A stretch of 64,000 bases of DNA from Microlunatus parietis (GTDB taxonomy: Bacteria > Actinomycetota > Actinomycetes > Propionibacteriales > Propionibacteriaceae). Shown here in pieces: positions 17,773 to 25,885 of the stretch. Under the pieces are notes generated by a model that saw nothing but the letters and a program-made list of their open reading frames with translations, was not told the DNA's origin and did no database searches. Position 1 is the stretch's first letter. Each line of letters opens with the position of its first letter. The DNA is taken from contig NZ_JACCBU010000001.1 in the NCBI RefSeq assembly GCF_013407955.1, positions 434,001 to 498,000 on the forward strand. The letters run 5' to 3'. The translations under genes were made by a program, and so were the position numbers.

Positions 17773-17810
17773 CACCCTCCTGTCTCCAGGCTCAGTATGG
17801 CGGTTGGGAC

Positions 17811-18767
17811 CTAAGCCCGGCGGGAGTCCAGGCCGACCAGGTGCCGGTTCCGGGCGCCCGCCCGCTGACCGGCGAGCAGCCGCTGCCGTACCGCATCGGG
17901 GATGTCGTGGCGGCGGGCCGCGGTCCGGGCGTCGTCGGAGTCCAGGTCGGGCACCCGGACCCGGCCGCGGTACGGATCCGAGGCCACGCCGGGCACGCAG
18001 GTGACCCTGGACGCGGCCGGCGACGGGCCCAGGTTCGGCAGCGACGGCGCCACCGCCCCGGCGTAGGCGAGCTGGCCGGACGCCGTGGGATGGAACGACT
18101 CGGTCTGGTCGAACAGGACGACGTTGTGGATCCACGGATCCTCGGTGCAGGTGGCATGGCCGACGAACGGCAGCCGGACGTCGACGAACGTCCAGCCCAC
18201 GGCCGCGGCCACCTCGGCCTGCCGCTCGGCCAGGTTGTCGGCCGCGTCGTTGAGCGCGTACATCTCGTCGGAGGTGAAGAACGTCGCCAGGTGGCAGTCG
18301 GTCCCGGCGAACAGGTGCGGGTAGCCGGCCAGCACCCGGTCGATCGAGCGGCCGAGCCGGCTCTCGATCAAGGTCAGCGCCGCGGCCAGCCGGACCGGCA
18401 ACTCGTCGGTGATGAATCGCAGCGCCTCCTCGATGACCTCCGCGCTGTCACCCCACCACCATGGCCGGGCCGCCTCGGTGAGCACCCGGGCGAAGCCGGC
18501 GTCGTTGCCGCCGATCGTCAACGCGACCGCGGCCGGCTCGGCGCCGGCCGGCAGTCCGGCCTGGGCGTTGGCCAGCTGACCCTCGATGTCGGAGGTCAGC
18601 GCACCCTCGCAGGCCGCGATCAGCACATCGGCCGCGCGCTCCCGGCCGATCACCGCGCCGTAACAGTTGCGGGACCGCAGACAGTCGGTGCCGTCCTCGA
18701 TGTAATCGCCCGCACCGACCCCCGAGGAGTACGAGTCCCCGAGGATGATCAACACATCGGAAGCCAT
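17811..18767 (-). CDS. SGNH/GDSL-family hydrolase
   Basis: A 318-residue SGNH hydrolase. Block I is ILGDSYSSGVGAG (catalytic Ser near residue 12), block III is TIGGNDAGF and block V is ESFHPTASGQ (catalytic His). Relatives are secreted lipases/esterases in Streptomyces, but this protein has no signal peptide: the GDSY motif begins within ten residues of the start, so it is probably cytoplasmic. Cysteine pairs (DCLRSRNCYG, GTDCH, ATCTED) match the secreted family, which is odd for a cytoplasmic protein. ATG 18767 follows TTG ATC in frame. It starts 18 bp after hisS and is probably co-transcribed with it. Confidence 0.86.
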   Translation of the reverse strand: MASDVLIILGDSYSSGVGAGDYIEDGTDCLRSRNCYGAVIGRERAADVLIAACEGALTSDIEGQLANAQAGLPAGAEPAAVALTIGGNDAGFARVLTEAARPWWWGDSAEVIEEALRFITDELPVRLAAALTLIESRLGRSIDRVLAGYPHLFAGTDCHLATFFTSDEMYALNDAADNLAERQAEVAAAVGWTFVDVRLPFVGHATCTEDPWIHNVVLFDQTESFHPTASGQLAYAGAVAPSLPNLGPSPAASRVTCVPGVASDPYRGRVRVPDLDSDDARTAARRHDIPDAVRQRLLAGQRAGARNRHLVGLDSRRA

Positions 18768-18785
18768 GATCAAAACCCTATCGGG

Positions 18786-20117
18786 TCATGATCGACTGAC
18801 GGTGGGCCGCAACTCCTCCTCGGCGGGTCGCCAGCTGTCCGGGTCGGCCGGACCTTGATCACCGGTGCGGACGTCCTTCACCTCGCCGCCCTCCAGCCCG
18901 CCGAACCAGACGTACGGAATGCCACGCCGGTCCGCGTGCCGGATCTGCTTACCGAACTTGTCCGCCTTCGGCGCCACCTCGGTGGAGATGCCGCGCCGCC
19001 GCAGCCGTTCCGCAACGGCGATCGCGGTGTCCCGGCTCTCCTCGTTGTCGACCGCGACCAAGATCACCGTCGGCACCGAACGGGACGCCGTGATCTTGCC
19101 CTCGGCGAGCAGCGGGACCAGCAGCCGGGTCACGCCGATCGACAGCCCGACGCCCGGATAGCTGGTCCGGCCGTCACTGGCCAGCGACTCATACCGGCCG
19201 CCGGAGGAGATCGAGCCCAGGTTCGGATAGCCGACCAGCTCGGTCTCGTAGACGGTGCCGGTGTAGTAGTCGAGGCCCCGGGCGATCTTGAGATCGGCGA
19301 CCAGCCGGCCCGGCACGTAGCGGCTCGCGGTGCGCACCACCTCGGCCAGCCGTTCCACGCCCAGCTCGAGTTGATCATGCTTCACGCCGAGCTCGGCGAC
19401 CCGGTCGGCGAACGACTCGTCGGCGGTGTTGATCTGCGCCAGCCGGAGGCAGGAGTCGGCCTGGGCCGCGGACAGCCCGGCCTCGCCGGTGAGCAGGTCG
19501 CGGACGGCGTCGGGGCCGATCTTGTCCAGCTTGTCGACGATCCGGAGTACGTCCGTCGGGTCCTCGATGTCCAGTCCCCGATAGAAGCCCTGGGCCAACC
19601 GGCGATCGCTGACCCGCATCAGCACCGGCGGCAGACCAAGATCATCGTGCAGCCGCTCCAGGGCGGCCAACGTCACCAGGGCCACCTCGACGTCGTGGTG
19701 CGCGGCGAGCTCGCCGGTGTCGACGATGTCGATGTCGGCCTGGGTGAACTCGCGGTAGCGGCCCTCCTGCGGACGCTCGCCCCGCCACACCTTCTGGATC
19801 TGGTAGCGGCGGAACGGGAACTGCAGGGTGTGCGCGTACTCGAGGACGTACCGGGCGAACGGAACGGTCAGGTCGAAGTGCAGCCCGAGGTCGGCCTTGG
19901 CCTCCGGCGGCGCGGACAGCCGGCGGACCGCGTACACCTCCTTGTCGATCTCGCCGCCCTTGGCCAGCCGGTCGATCGGCTCCACCGACCGGGTCTCGAC
20001 GGAGCCGAACCCGTGCAGCTCGAACGTCTCCCGCAGCCGATCCAGGACGCTTTGCTCAACGATCCGCTGGTCCGGGGTGAACTCGGGATACCCGGACAGC
20101 GGTTTGGGGCGGCTCAC
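18786..20117 (-). CDS. hisS: Histidyl-tRNA synthetase
   Basis: A 443-residue class II synthetase. It shows motif 2 (YQIQKVWRGERPQEGRYREF), the histidine-specific signatures ARGLDYYTGTVYE and SISSGGRYESL, motif 3 (PGVGLSIGVTRLL) and a C-terminal anticodon-binding domain. GTG start 20117 has aggagaac 8 nt upstream and overlaps the stop of the metallo-beta-lactamase gene (GTGA). This coupling to an MBL gene is common in actinobacteria. Confidence 0.96.
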   Translation of the reverse strand: MSRPKPLSGYPEFTPDQRIVEQSVLDRLRETFELHGFGSVETRSVEPIDRLAKGGEIDKEVYAVRRLSAPPEAKADLGLHFDLTVPFARYVLEYAHTLQFPFRRYQIQKVWRGERPQEGRYREFTQADIDIVDTGELAAHHDVEVALVTLAALERLHDDLGLPPVLMRVSDRRLAQGFYRGLDIEDPTDVLRIVDKLDKIGPDAVRDLLTGEAGLSAAQADSCLRLAQINTADESFADRVAELGVKHDQLELGVERLAEVVRTASRYVPGRLVADLKIARGLDYYTGTVYETELVGYPNLGSISSGGRYESLASDGRTSYPGVGLSIGVTRLLVPLLAEGKITASRSVPTVILVAVDNEESRDTAIAVAERLRRRGISTEVAPKADKFGKQIRHADRRGIPYVWFGGLEGGEVKDVRTGDQGPADPDSWRPAEEELRPTVSRS

Positions 20118-20827
20118 GTGTGTTCTCCTTGCTCCTTCTCCTGCCGCAGGTGGTCCGGCTGCAGGTACGGGTTCGTGGCGCGTTCCCGCGCCATCGTCGT
20201 CTGGGACCCGTGGCCGGGCAGCACCGCCGCGGAATCCGGCAGTCCGATCACCGTGGTCCGCAGGGTTTCCAGCATCCTGGTTGGGTTCCCGCGGGGCAAA
20301 TCAGTTCTTCCGATCGAGCCGGCGAACAGGACGTCGCCGCTGAAGATCACCTCGCTGAATCCCTCGTCGTCGTACGGGAGCCGGAGCAGGGACGAGCCGG
20401 GCGTGTGACCCGGCGCCGCGACGTGGGTGAACTCGAGCCCGGCCAGCGTCAGCCGGTCCCCGTCGGCGAGGGTCTCGACCCGCTCCGGTTCGGCGAACTC
20501 GGTCCGGTAGCCGGAGTCGGCGAGCATCCGGTCCACGCCCGGCGGCATCGCGGCGAACGGGTCGGCCAGCAGGTCCCGGTCGGCGCCGTTGATCCAGCAC
20601 GGCACCTGGTAGGAGTCGGCCAGGTCGGCGATGGCGTACGTGTGATCGAGGTGGCCGTGGCTGGCCAGGACCGCGACCGGCCGCAGCTCGTGCTCGGCGA
20701 CGACGGACCGTACGCCCTCCGCGGCGTCGACCCCGGGATCGATGATGACGCACTCCGCGCCGGCCGCCGCGGCGACCAGATAGCAGTTGGCCTGCCAGGG
20801 GCCGGCCGGGAAGGATGCGATCAACAC
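20114..20827 (-). CDS. MBL-fold metallohydrolase (glyoxalase II-like)
   Basis: A 237-residue metallo-beta-lactamase-fold protein. The metal ligands are visible: SHGHLDHT (HxHxDH), AAPGHTPGS, FSGDVLF and PGHGSQT. It belongs to the GloB-like group usually found just upstream of hisS in actinobacteria. The likely role is hydrolysis of a thioester such as S-lactoyl-thiol, but the substrate is unproven. GTG 20827 is chosen because LIASFPAGPWQANCYLV is the family N-terminus. Divergent from the DUF349 gene with 30 bp between starts. Confidence 0.88.
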   Translation of the reverse strand: MLIASFPAGPWQANCYLVAAAAGAECVIIDPGVDAAEGVRSVVAEHELRPVAVLASHGHLDHTYAIADLADSYQVPCWINGADRDLLADPFAAMPPGVDRMLADSGYRTEFAEPERVETLADGDRLTLAGLEFTHVAAPGHTPGSSLLRLPYDDEGFSEVIFSGDVLFAGSIGRTDLPRGNPTRMLETLRTTVIGLPDSAAVLPGHGSQTTMARERATNPYLQPDHLRQEKEQGEHT

Positions 20828-20857
20828 ATCCGCGACACTATCGGGCAGGATGGATCC

Positions 20858-22099
20858 ATGAGCCCCGACGCTGACCCTGCTTCTTTCGGACGAGTCGACG
20901 CCGACGGCACCGTGTATGTCCGCACCGCGACCGGCGAGCGCAGCGTCGGCCAGGTGCCCGACGTCGCCCCCGCCGAGGCGCTGCAGTTCTTCGTCCGCCG
21001 TTTCACCGCGCTCGAACTCGAAGTGTCCCTGCTGGAACGGCGGATCGCCTCCGGTGCACTGTCCCCCGACGACGCCGCGGGATCGATCAAGACCGTACGG
21101 ACCGCGGTGACCGACGCCAATGCCGTCGGCGACCTGGACAGCCTGCTGAACCGGCTGAAGGCGCTGGAACCGGTGCTGGACGAGCGTCGTGCGGAACGTC
21201 GGGCGGAGAAGGCCAAGCAGCAGGAAGAGGCCCGCGCCGCCAAGGAGAAGTGCGTCGCGGAGGCCGAGCGGCTGGCCGCCAGCAACGACTGGCGCGGCGG
21301 CGTGAACCGGTTCCGGTCCCTGCTGGACGAGTGGAAGAAGCTGCCCCGGCTGGACCGGACCACCGACGGCGAGTTGTGGCACCGGTTCTCCTCGGCCCGG
21401 ACCACGTACACGCGGCGGCGGAAGGCTCACTTTGCCGAGCAGGCCGAGCAGCGCGAGTCGGCCCGGGTGATCAAGGAACGGCTGGTCAAGGCCGCCGAGG
21501 CGCTCGCGGACTCGACCGAATGGGGCGACACCACCCGCGAGCTGCGCGGGCTGATGACCGAGTGGAAGGCGGCCGGTCCGGCGCCGCGCGAGATCGACGA
21601 CGCCTTGTGGAAGCAGTTCCGCGCCGCCCAGGACCACTTCTTCGAGGCCAAGCAGGCGGCCTTCGCGGCGCAGGACAGCGAATACCGGGAGAACCAGGTG
21701 AAGAAGGAGGAGCTGCTGGTCGAGGCCGAGCGGCTGCTCCCGATCACCGACCTGGCCGCCGCCCGGGCGGCCTACCGCGACATCCTCGACCGGTGGGCGG
21801 AGATCGGCAAGGTGCCGCGGGAGGCGATGCGGTCCCTGGACGGCCGCCTGCGAGCGGTCGAGTCCGCGATCCGGCAGGCCGAGGACGACAAGTGGCGGCG
21901 AACCAACCCCGAGACCCGGGCCCGCGCGGAGGACACCGCGGCCAAGCTCGAGGCGCAGATCAACGAGCTCGAGGCCAAGGCCGCCAAGGCGGAAGCACGG
22001 GGCGACGCCCGGGCGGCACGGGATGCGGCCAACTCGGCTGAGACGTACCGGCAGTGGTTGGAGCAGGCCCGCCGAGCCGCGAGCGACTACAGCGGTTGA
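20858..22099 (+). CDS. DUF349 domain protein
   Basis: A 413-residue, highly charged, helical protein. It contains three DUF349 repeats, each about 70 residues with a W-centred core: DWRGGVNRFRSLLDEWKKL, EWGDTTRELRGLMTEWKAAG and DLAAARAAYRDILDRWAEIG. A Lys/Glu-rich coiled coil (RRAEKAKQQEEARAAKEK) precedes the first repeat, and an Ala-rich coiled coil ends the protein. DUF349 proteins commonly sit next to the hisS-MBL pair or relA in actinobacteria; the molecular role is unknown. Its stop codon lies in a TTGATCATGGTC dodecamer. Confidence 0.88.
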   Translation: MSPDADPASFGRVDADGTVYVRTATGERSVGQVPDVAPAEALQFFVRRFTALELEVSLLERRIASGALSPDDAAGSIKTVRTAVTDANAVGDLDSLLNRLKALEPVLDERRAERRAEKAKQQEEARAAKEKCVAEAERLAASNDWRGGVNRFRSLLDEWKKLPRLDRTTDGELWHRFSSARTTYTRRRKAHFAEQAEQRESARVIKERLVKAAEALADSTEWGDTTRELRGLMTEWKAAGPAPREIDDALWKQFRAAQDHFFEAKQAAFAAQDSEYRENQVKKEELLVEAERLLPITDLAAARAAYRDILDRWAEIGKVPREAMRSLDGRLRAVESAIRQAEDDKWRRTNPETRARAEDTAAKLEAQINELEAKAAKAEARGDARAARDAANSAETYRQWLEQARRAASDYSG

Positions 22100-22112
22100 T
22101 CATGGTCGCGAC

Positions 22113-22595
22113 GTGACCGCCGGTCTCAGTTACCCCGAGGTCGGCGCGACCCGAGGTGTCCTGCCACCCGGCTACCACCACATCACGCGGTCGGCCGCGA
22201 TCGGCCGCGGCGCGACAGACTTCCGTCGCGCGGCCGAGCGGGTTCTGAACTGGGAGGTGCAGCGCCGGTCCGGTCTCGCCGTCAGCGCGACCGGTCCCGT
22301 CTCCGAAGGTGCGGACGTGATCCTGACCATCGGCCCGCTGAGGGCGCCGGCGCGCGTCGTCTACGTGATCGAGGAGCCGCGCCGGGCCGGCTTCGCTTAC
22401 GGAACGCTGCCCGGCCACCCGGAATGCGGCGAGGAGTCCTTCGTCGTCGAGCACCTCGTCGACGACACGGTCCAGCTCACCGTCACCGCGTTCTCCCGGC
22501 CGGCGACTCTCCTGGCCCGGCTCGGCGGTCCCATCACCCGGCTGGTCCAGCGAGTGATCACGGACCGCTACCTCCGCGTCCTGTCGCAGAGTTGA
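22113..22595 (+). CDS. DUF1990 family protein
   Basis: A 160-residue DUF1990 protein, with the family start (LSYPEVGATRG), the YHHITRSAAIGRGATDFRRA segment, LNWEVQRRSGL, then IEEPRRAGFAYGTLPGHPE and GEESFVVE. These are START/SRPBCC-like predicted ligand-binding proteins of unknown role. GTG start 22113, 13 bp after the DUF349 stop, so probably the same transcript. The 1.2-kb repeat nest begins immediately after its stop. Confidence 0.85.
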   Translation: MTAGLSYPEVGATRGVLPPGYHHITRSAAIGRGATDFRRAAERVLNWEVQRRSGLAVSATGPVSEGADVILTIGPLRAPARVVYVIEEPRRAGFAYGTLPGHPECGEESFVVEHLVDDTVQLTVTAFSRPATLLARLGGPITRLVQRVITDRYLRVLSQS

Positions 22596-22648
22596 CGACA
22601 GTTCGCGAACCCTCCACTTTCCAACGGTGGAAGGGAAACTATCGTCAG
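22592..22648. repeat. Imperfect hairpin after the DUF1990 gene, possible terminator
   Basis: TTGACGACAGTTCGC and CCCTCCAC on the left face GTGGAAGGG and AACTATCGTCAG on the right, with a loop around TTTCCAACG. There is no U-run. It may end the DUF349-DUF1990 transcript or be a diverged member of the dispersed elements. Confidence 0.45.
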
Positions 22649-22744
22649 ATCCGCGACATCCAGTCCGCGGCGCGCACCCCGATCGGGTGCGGCGGTTGGC
22701 CCGCTGAGATCGAAACCCCGCCCCTTCCGCCTACCCGGCCCGCA

Positions 22745-23295
22745 CTTCCCGCCCACCGTGTCCGCCCACCCGGCTTACCGCATCCGCCCGGCCCCCAGCT
22801 CCCAGCCCTACGCGTCCGCGCGGCCCGCACCTCCCGGCCCAGCGCCTCCGCCCGGCCCGCACCTCCCAACACTTCGCCTCCGCCGACCTCGCACCTGCCG
22901 GCCCACTGCCTCCGACCACCCCGCGCTTCCCGGCCAGCGCGTCCGCCCGACCCGCACCTCCCAGCTCTGCGCCTCCGCCCGGACCGCACCTCCCAACACT
23001 TCGTATCCGCCGACCCCGCACCTGCCGGCCCACTGCCTCCGCCCACCCCGCACCTCCCGGCCCAGCGCGTCCGCCCGGCCCGCACCTCCCGGCCCAGCGC
23101 CTCCGCCCGGACCGCACCTCCCAACACTTCGTATCCGCCGACCCCGCACCTGCCGGCCCACTGCCTCCGACCACCCCGCACCTCCCGGCCCAGCGCCTCC
23201 GCCCGACCCGCACCTCCCGGCCCAGCGCCTCCGCCCGGCCCGCACCTCCCGGCCCACCGCGTCCGCCCGCCCGGCACATCCCCGCTCTCCGTATC
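22745..23295. repeat. 32-bp tandem repeat array, about 17 units
   Basis: C-rich tandem array. Typical units run CGCCTCCGCCCGGCCCGCAC then CTCCCGGCCCAG, 32 bp each. Variants carry AACACTT or GCCGGCCCAC at fixed places. AACACTT recurs at 22868, 22995 and 23123, that is every 127-128 bp, so the array grew partly by duplicating four-unit blocks. The unit is not a multiple of three, so all frames look open; the Pro/Arg-rich translations are not real genes. It is much longer in unit size than a typical simple repeat and is not a CRISPR array (no separate spacers). Confidence 0.85.
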
Positions 23296-23415
23296 CGCCT
23301 CTTCTTCCTCTGCTGACTGCGCAGCCGGCGGCGAGGCGGAGGAAGCAGGGGGTGCCGAAGGACCGGGACAGTGGGGGGCCGGGCGCAACGAGTGGCGACG
23401 GCGTCGGCAAGGCCG

Positions 23416-23490
23416 GCCGCACCATCGAGTGGCGAGTTATGGACGTGGCCCAGCGGAATTCGCGTCGATAGCTCGCCACTCGAATCGGAC
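23416..23490. repeat. Type C inverted-repeat element, copy 1
   Basis: Arms CATCGAGTGGCGAGTTAT and ATAGCTCGCCACTCGAAT surround a 30-bp core containing GGACGT and GCGTCG. Arms and flanks (GCACC before, CGGACC after) are shared with the copy 264 bp downstream. Confidence 0.8.
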
Positions 23491-23679
23491 CCGCCGCATA
23501 ACCGGCGAATGGCGCAGAACTGCATCTCGTCGCATCGCAACCGGAACCCGAAGCTCCGTCCGCCCCACTCCCGCCGACCGGGCGCAAAGCCAGGCGTTCT
23601 GCCGGCGTTTCGCGGCGCTGCAGCCCAGTCACCGGGAAGCGAAGGAGGGCGAGAAGCGACGATCTCGGCACGGCGGGGG

Positions 23680-23753
23680 CGCACCATCGAGTGGCGAGTT
23701 ATCGACGTGATCACAGCAGAATCGCGTCGATATCTCTCCACTCGAATCGGACC
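23680..23753. repeat. Type C inverted-repeat element, copy 2
   Basis: Same arms as copy 1 (CATCGAGTGGCGAGTTAT; ATATCTCTCCACTCGAAT). The core differs, but the symmetrical TCGACG/CGTCGA pair is kept. Conserved arms with a drifting core suggest selection for a hairpin or for end recognition. Confidence 0.8.
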
Positions 23754-23832
23754 CCGCTCGCATGATCGGCAGGTGGATGACGATCATGCTTCGGGGCCGG
23801 ATCCCCGGTGCCCAGTCAGCGAAAAAGGGGTA

Positions 23833-24330
23833 TCAGGTGAGGGGGAGGTACATCACGTGGAGGCCGACCAGGCCGTGCTCGCGGTGGTCGAAGGCCTCCG
23901 GGACGGTGCCGATGATCTTGAAGCCGAGGTCCTGCCAGAGGTGGACGGCGGCGGTGTTGGTCTCGACGACGGCGTTGAACTGGATGCCGTGGAAGCCGTT
24001 GCGGCGGTGCCAGTCGATCATGTACGTGGCGAGGGCACGGCCGACACCGCGGCCGCTGCGTTCCGGATCGACCATGAAGCTCGCGGTGCCGATGTGGCTG
24101 CCCGGGCCGGGGCGGTTCGGGCCCATCTTGGCGCTGCCCAGCACCGCGCCGTCCTCGACCGCGACCACCGCGTGGTCCGGCGGCGGCTGCAGCCACAGCT
24201 CGCGGGCCTGGTCGGAGGTCAGGTCGAGCGGGTAGGCGTAGGTCTCCCGGGCCTGCACGATCGAAGCGAAGAACGGCCAGATCCGGGGCCAGTCCTCGGC
24301 CGTGGCGGTACGGAGTTCCACGCGAATCAC
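23833..24330 (-). CDS. GNAT-family N-acetyltransferase
   Basis: A 165-residue single GNAT domain. Motif A, the acetyl-CoA pyrophosphate loop, is ERSGRGVGRALATYM; motif B is VETNTAAVHLWQDLGFKI, followed by GTVPEAF. The sequence resembles the phosphinothricin/amino-acid N-acetyltransferase branch (start TATAEDWPRIWPFF). Substrate unproven. GTG 24330 overlaps the MarR stop (GTGA), so it is translated with that regulator. Confidence 0.87.
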   Translation of the reverse strand: MIRVELRTATAEDWPRIWPFFASIVQARETYAYPLDLTSDQARELWLQPPPDHAVVAVEDGAVLGSAKMGPNRPGPGSHIGTASFMVDPERSGRGVGRALATYMIDWHRRNGFHGIQFNAVVETNTAAVHLWQDLGFKIIGTVPEAFDHREHGLVGLHVMYLPLT

Positions 24331-24779
24331 GCCTCCCGGTGATGGTCGAGGATCCGGCCGAGCAACCGGACCAAGGTCTTCCGCTCGGCCGCGGTGAGCG
24401 GCGCGACGAACTCGTCCTGCACCTCGTTCACGAGCCGGTGCAGCTTCCGCAGCCGACGCTTGCCGGCGCCGGTAACGGTCACGACGTTGCGCCGCCGGTC
24501 CGCCTCGTCCGGAGCGCGCTCCATGAAGCCGGCCGCCACGAGTTCGTCCAGCGCGGCCACTACGTCGCTCCGGTCGATGCCGGTCCGGCGGCCGAGATCG
24601 GCCTGACTCAGCGGGCCCGCCTCGTCGAGGGCCGCCAGCAGCCGGTAGTGGTACGGCCGGGCACCCTCCTCGGCCAGCCGGTCGATCAGCAGCCGGTGGC
24701 TGAACAGGGACGCCTGACCGACCAGCCAGCCCGGCATCTCGGCGAGCTGCGCGAACGCGGGCTTCTCGGCAGGACTCAT
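24327..24779 (-). CDS. MarR-family transcriptional regulator
   Basis: A 150-residue MarR regulator: N-terminal dimerisation helix, then the winged helix with recognition segment SQADLGRRTGIDRSDVVAALD and wing RAPDEADRRRNVVTVT. Start ATG 24779. It is divergent from the haloalkane dehalogenase-like gene and coupled to a GNAT gene. The two TTGG...CCAA dyads between the divergent starts are its probable operators, so it likely represses both directions and responds to a substrate of the hydrolase or acetyltransferase. Confidence 0.88.
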   Translation of the reverse strand: MSPAEKPAFAQLAEMPGWLVGQASLFSHRLLIDRLAEEGARPYHYRLLAALDEAGPLSQADLGRRTGIDRSDVVAALDELVAAGFMERAPDEADRRRNVVTVTGAGKRRLRKLHRLVNEVQDEFVAPLTAAERKTLVRLLGRILDHHREA

Positions 24780-24829
24780 GGCGGGAAGTCTAATCGATTC
24801 ATTGGTGATCCCCACGAATCTCGACTATC

Positions 24830-24858
24830 GTTGGTAGAACCAACATTGGTCGCTCCAA
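24830..24858. promoter_or_regulatory. Tandem MarR-type operator dyads
   Basis: GTTGGT-aga-ACCAAC (24830-24844) is a perfect dyad. TTGG...CCAA (24846-24858) follows directly. They lie between the divergent MarR and dehalogenase-like genes, ending 3 bp before the latter's first ATG, so bound repressor would block that start. Confidence 0.65.
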
Positions 24859-24861
24859 CAG

Positions 24862-25734
24862 ATGCGGAACTCCATGAAGACGATCGACGTACTCGACTCC
24901 TTCCTCGCCTACCGGGAGGCCGGCAGCGGCGGCCCGACCGTGGTCCTGCTGCACGGCAACCCGACCTCCTCCCACATCTGGCGCAACGTCCTGCCGTTGA
25001 TCGCCGAGCACGCCCGGGTGCTGGCGCCGGACCTGATCGGCATGGGCCAGTCGGGCAAGCCGGCGCTGCAGTACACGTTCGATGATCACGCCCATTACCT
25101 GGACGCCTGGTTCGACGCGCTCGGGCTCGACCAGGTGGTGCTGGTCGGCCACGACTGGGGCGGCGCCCTGGCGCTCGACCGAGCGGCGCGGCGGCCCGAG
25201 CAGGTCCGCGGGATCGTCCTGCTGGAGACGTTCCTGCGCCCGCTCAGCTGGTCGGACTATCCCCCGCCGGCCGTCGAGCTGTTCCAGGCGCTGCGCACCC
25301 CGGGCGTCGGCGAACGGATGGCGATCGACGACAACTGGTTCATCGAATCCGCCTTGCACGCAACGAATCCCGGCATCTCCGACGAGGATCTCGCGGTCTA
25401 CCGCGCGCCGTACGCGGACCCGGCGAGCCGGCTGCCGCTGCTGCAGTGGGGCCGGTCGCATCCGGTGGACGGCGAGCCGGCCGATGTGTACGCGCGGGTG
25501 CTGGCGTACGACCGCTGGCTGGCCGACAGCCCCGAGGTGCCGAAGCTGCTGCTGACGGCTGAACCGGGCACCTTGGTCTCCCCCGCGATCGTCGACTGGG
25601 CACGCGCCAACGTCGCGTCGCTCGACGTACAGAGCATCGGGGCCGCCGGCCACCACGCACCCGAGGACCAGCCGGCCGCGATCGCGTCAGCCATCTCCGG
25701 CTGGCTCGTCAGCTCCGCTGCGACTCGCCGCTGA
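24862..25734 (+). CDS. Haloalkane dehalogenase-like alpha/beta hydrolase
   Basis: A 290-residue protein closely resembling the DhaA/LinB branch of haloalkane dehalogenases. It has HGNPTSSHIWRN (the Asn is a halide-stabilising residue), APDLIGMGQSGKP, the nucleophile elbow GHDWGG (Asp nucleophile, Trp halide ligand), Glu in LLETFLRP as catalytic acid and His in GHHAPEDQP. All five active-site positions of subfamily II are present. It would hydrolyse haloalkanes to alcohol plus halide; Renilla-luciferase-type relatives share the same residues. ATG 24862 or 24874 could be the start. Regulated probably by the divergent MarR protein. Confidence 0.87.
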   Translation: MRNSMKTIDVLDSFLAYREAGSGGPTVVLLHGNPTSSHIWRNVLPLIAEHARVLAPDLIGMGQSGKPALQYTFDDHAHYLDAWFDALGLDQVVLVGHDWGGALALDRAARRPEQVRGIVLLETFLRPLSWSDYPPPAVELFQALRTPGVGERMAIDDNWFIESALHATNPGISDEDLAVYRAPYADPASRLPLLQWGRSHPVDGEPADVYARVLAYDRWLADSPEVPKLLLTAEPGTLVSPAIVDWARANVASLDVQSIGAAGHHAPEDQPAAIASAISGWLVSSAATRR

Positions 25735-25740
25735 AACGGC

Positions 25741-25774
25741 TCGGCTCGCTTCCCATCGCGAGAGGCGAGCCGAC
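25741..25774. terminator. GC-rich hairpin after the dehalogenase-like gene
   Basis: TCGGCTCGCTTC pairs with GAGGCGAGCCGA around a 9-nt loop, 6 bp after the stop codon. There is no T-run, as usual in actinobacteria. It probably separates this gene from the convergent relA. Confidence 0.55.
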
Positions 25775-25820
25775 CCACGGGTGTCGAGCCCTGCCCCAGG
25801 TCCGAGACCAACCTCTTGAT

Positions 25821-25881
25821 CGACCGGTCACCAACGCAGCGACACGCCGCCAAAACACCTGCTTTTGTGCCCGGTCGGCGG
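25821..25881 (+). repeat. Type A dispersed palindromic element, copy 1
   Basis: About 61 bp with end arms CGACCGGTCAC and GTGCCCGGTCGG and a conserved core GCAGCGACACGCCG. It lies between the convergent dehalogenase-like gene and relA and abuts the relA stop. Other copies are at 46521-46580, 53917-53977 and 60300-60362. Confidence 0.88.
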
Positions 25882-25885
25882 GCTG

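Larger units (their letters stand above)
22596..23832. other. 1.2-kb gene-free repeat nest
   Basis: No supported gene. From left to right it holds the 22592-22648 hairpin, about 90 bp of ordinary sequence, the 32-bp tandem array (22745-23295), a purine-rich stretch near 23320-23370, and two type C inverted-repeat elements (23416-23490, 23680-23753). The long overlapping open frames on both strands follow from the C-rich, stop-free composition. Confidence 0.7.

Noticed and set aside
22745-23295. Possible CRISPR array because the unit is 32 bp
   Set aside because: Units are directly contiguous with no unique spacers, variants follow a higher-order duplication pattern and no cas gene is near.
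22596-23832. Several long overlapping Pro/Arg-rich open frames on both strands
   Set aside because: They come from the stop-free C-rich 32-bp array; the unit is not a multiple of three, all frames look alike and no ribosome site or family similarity is present.
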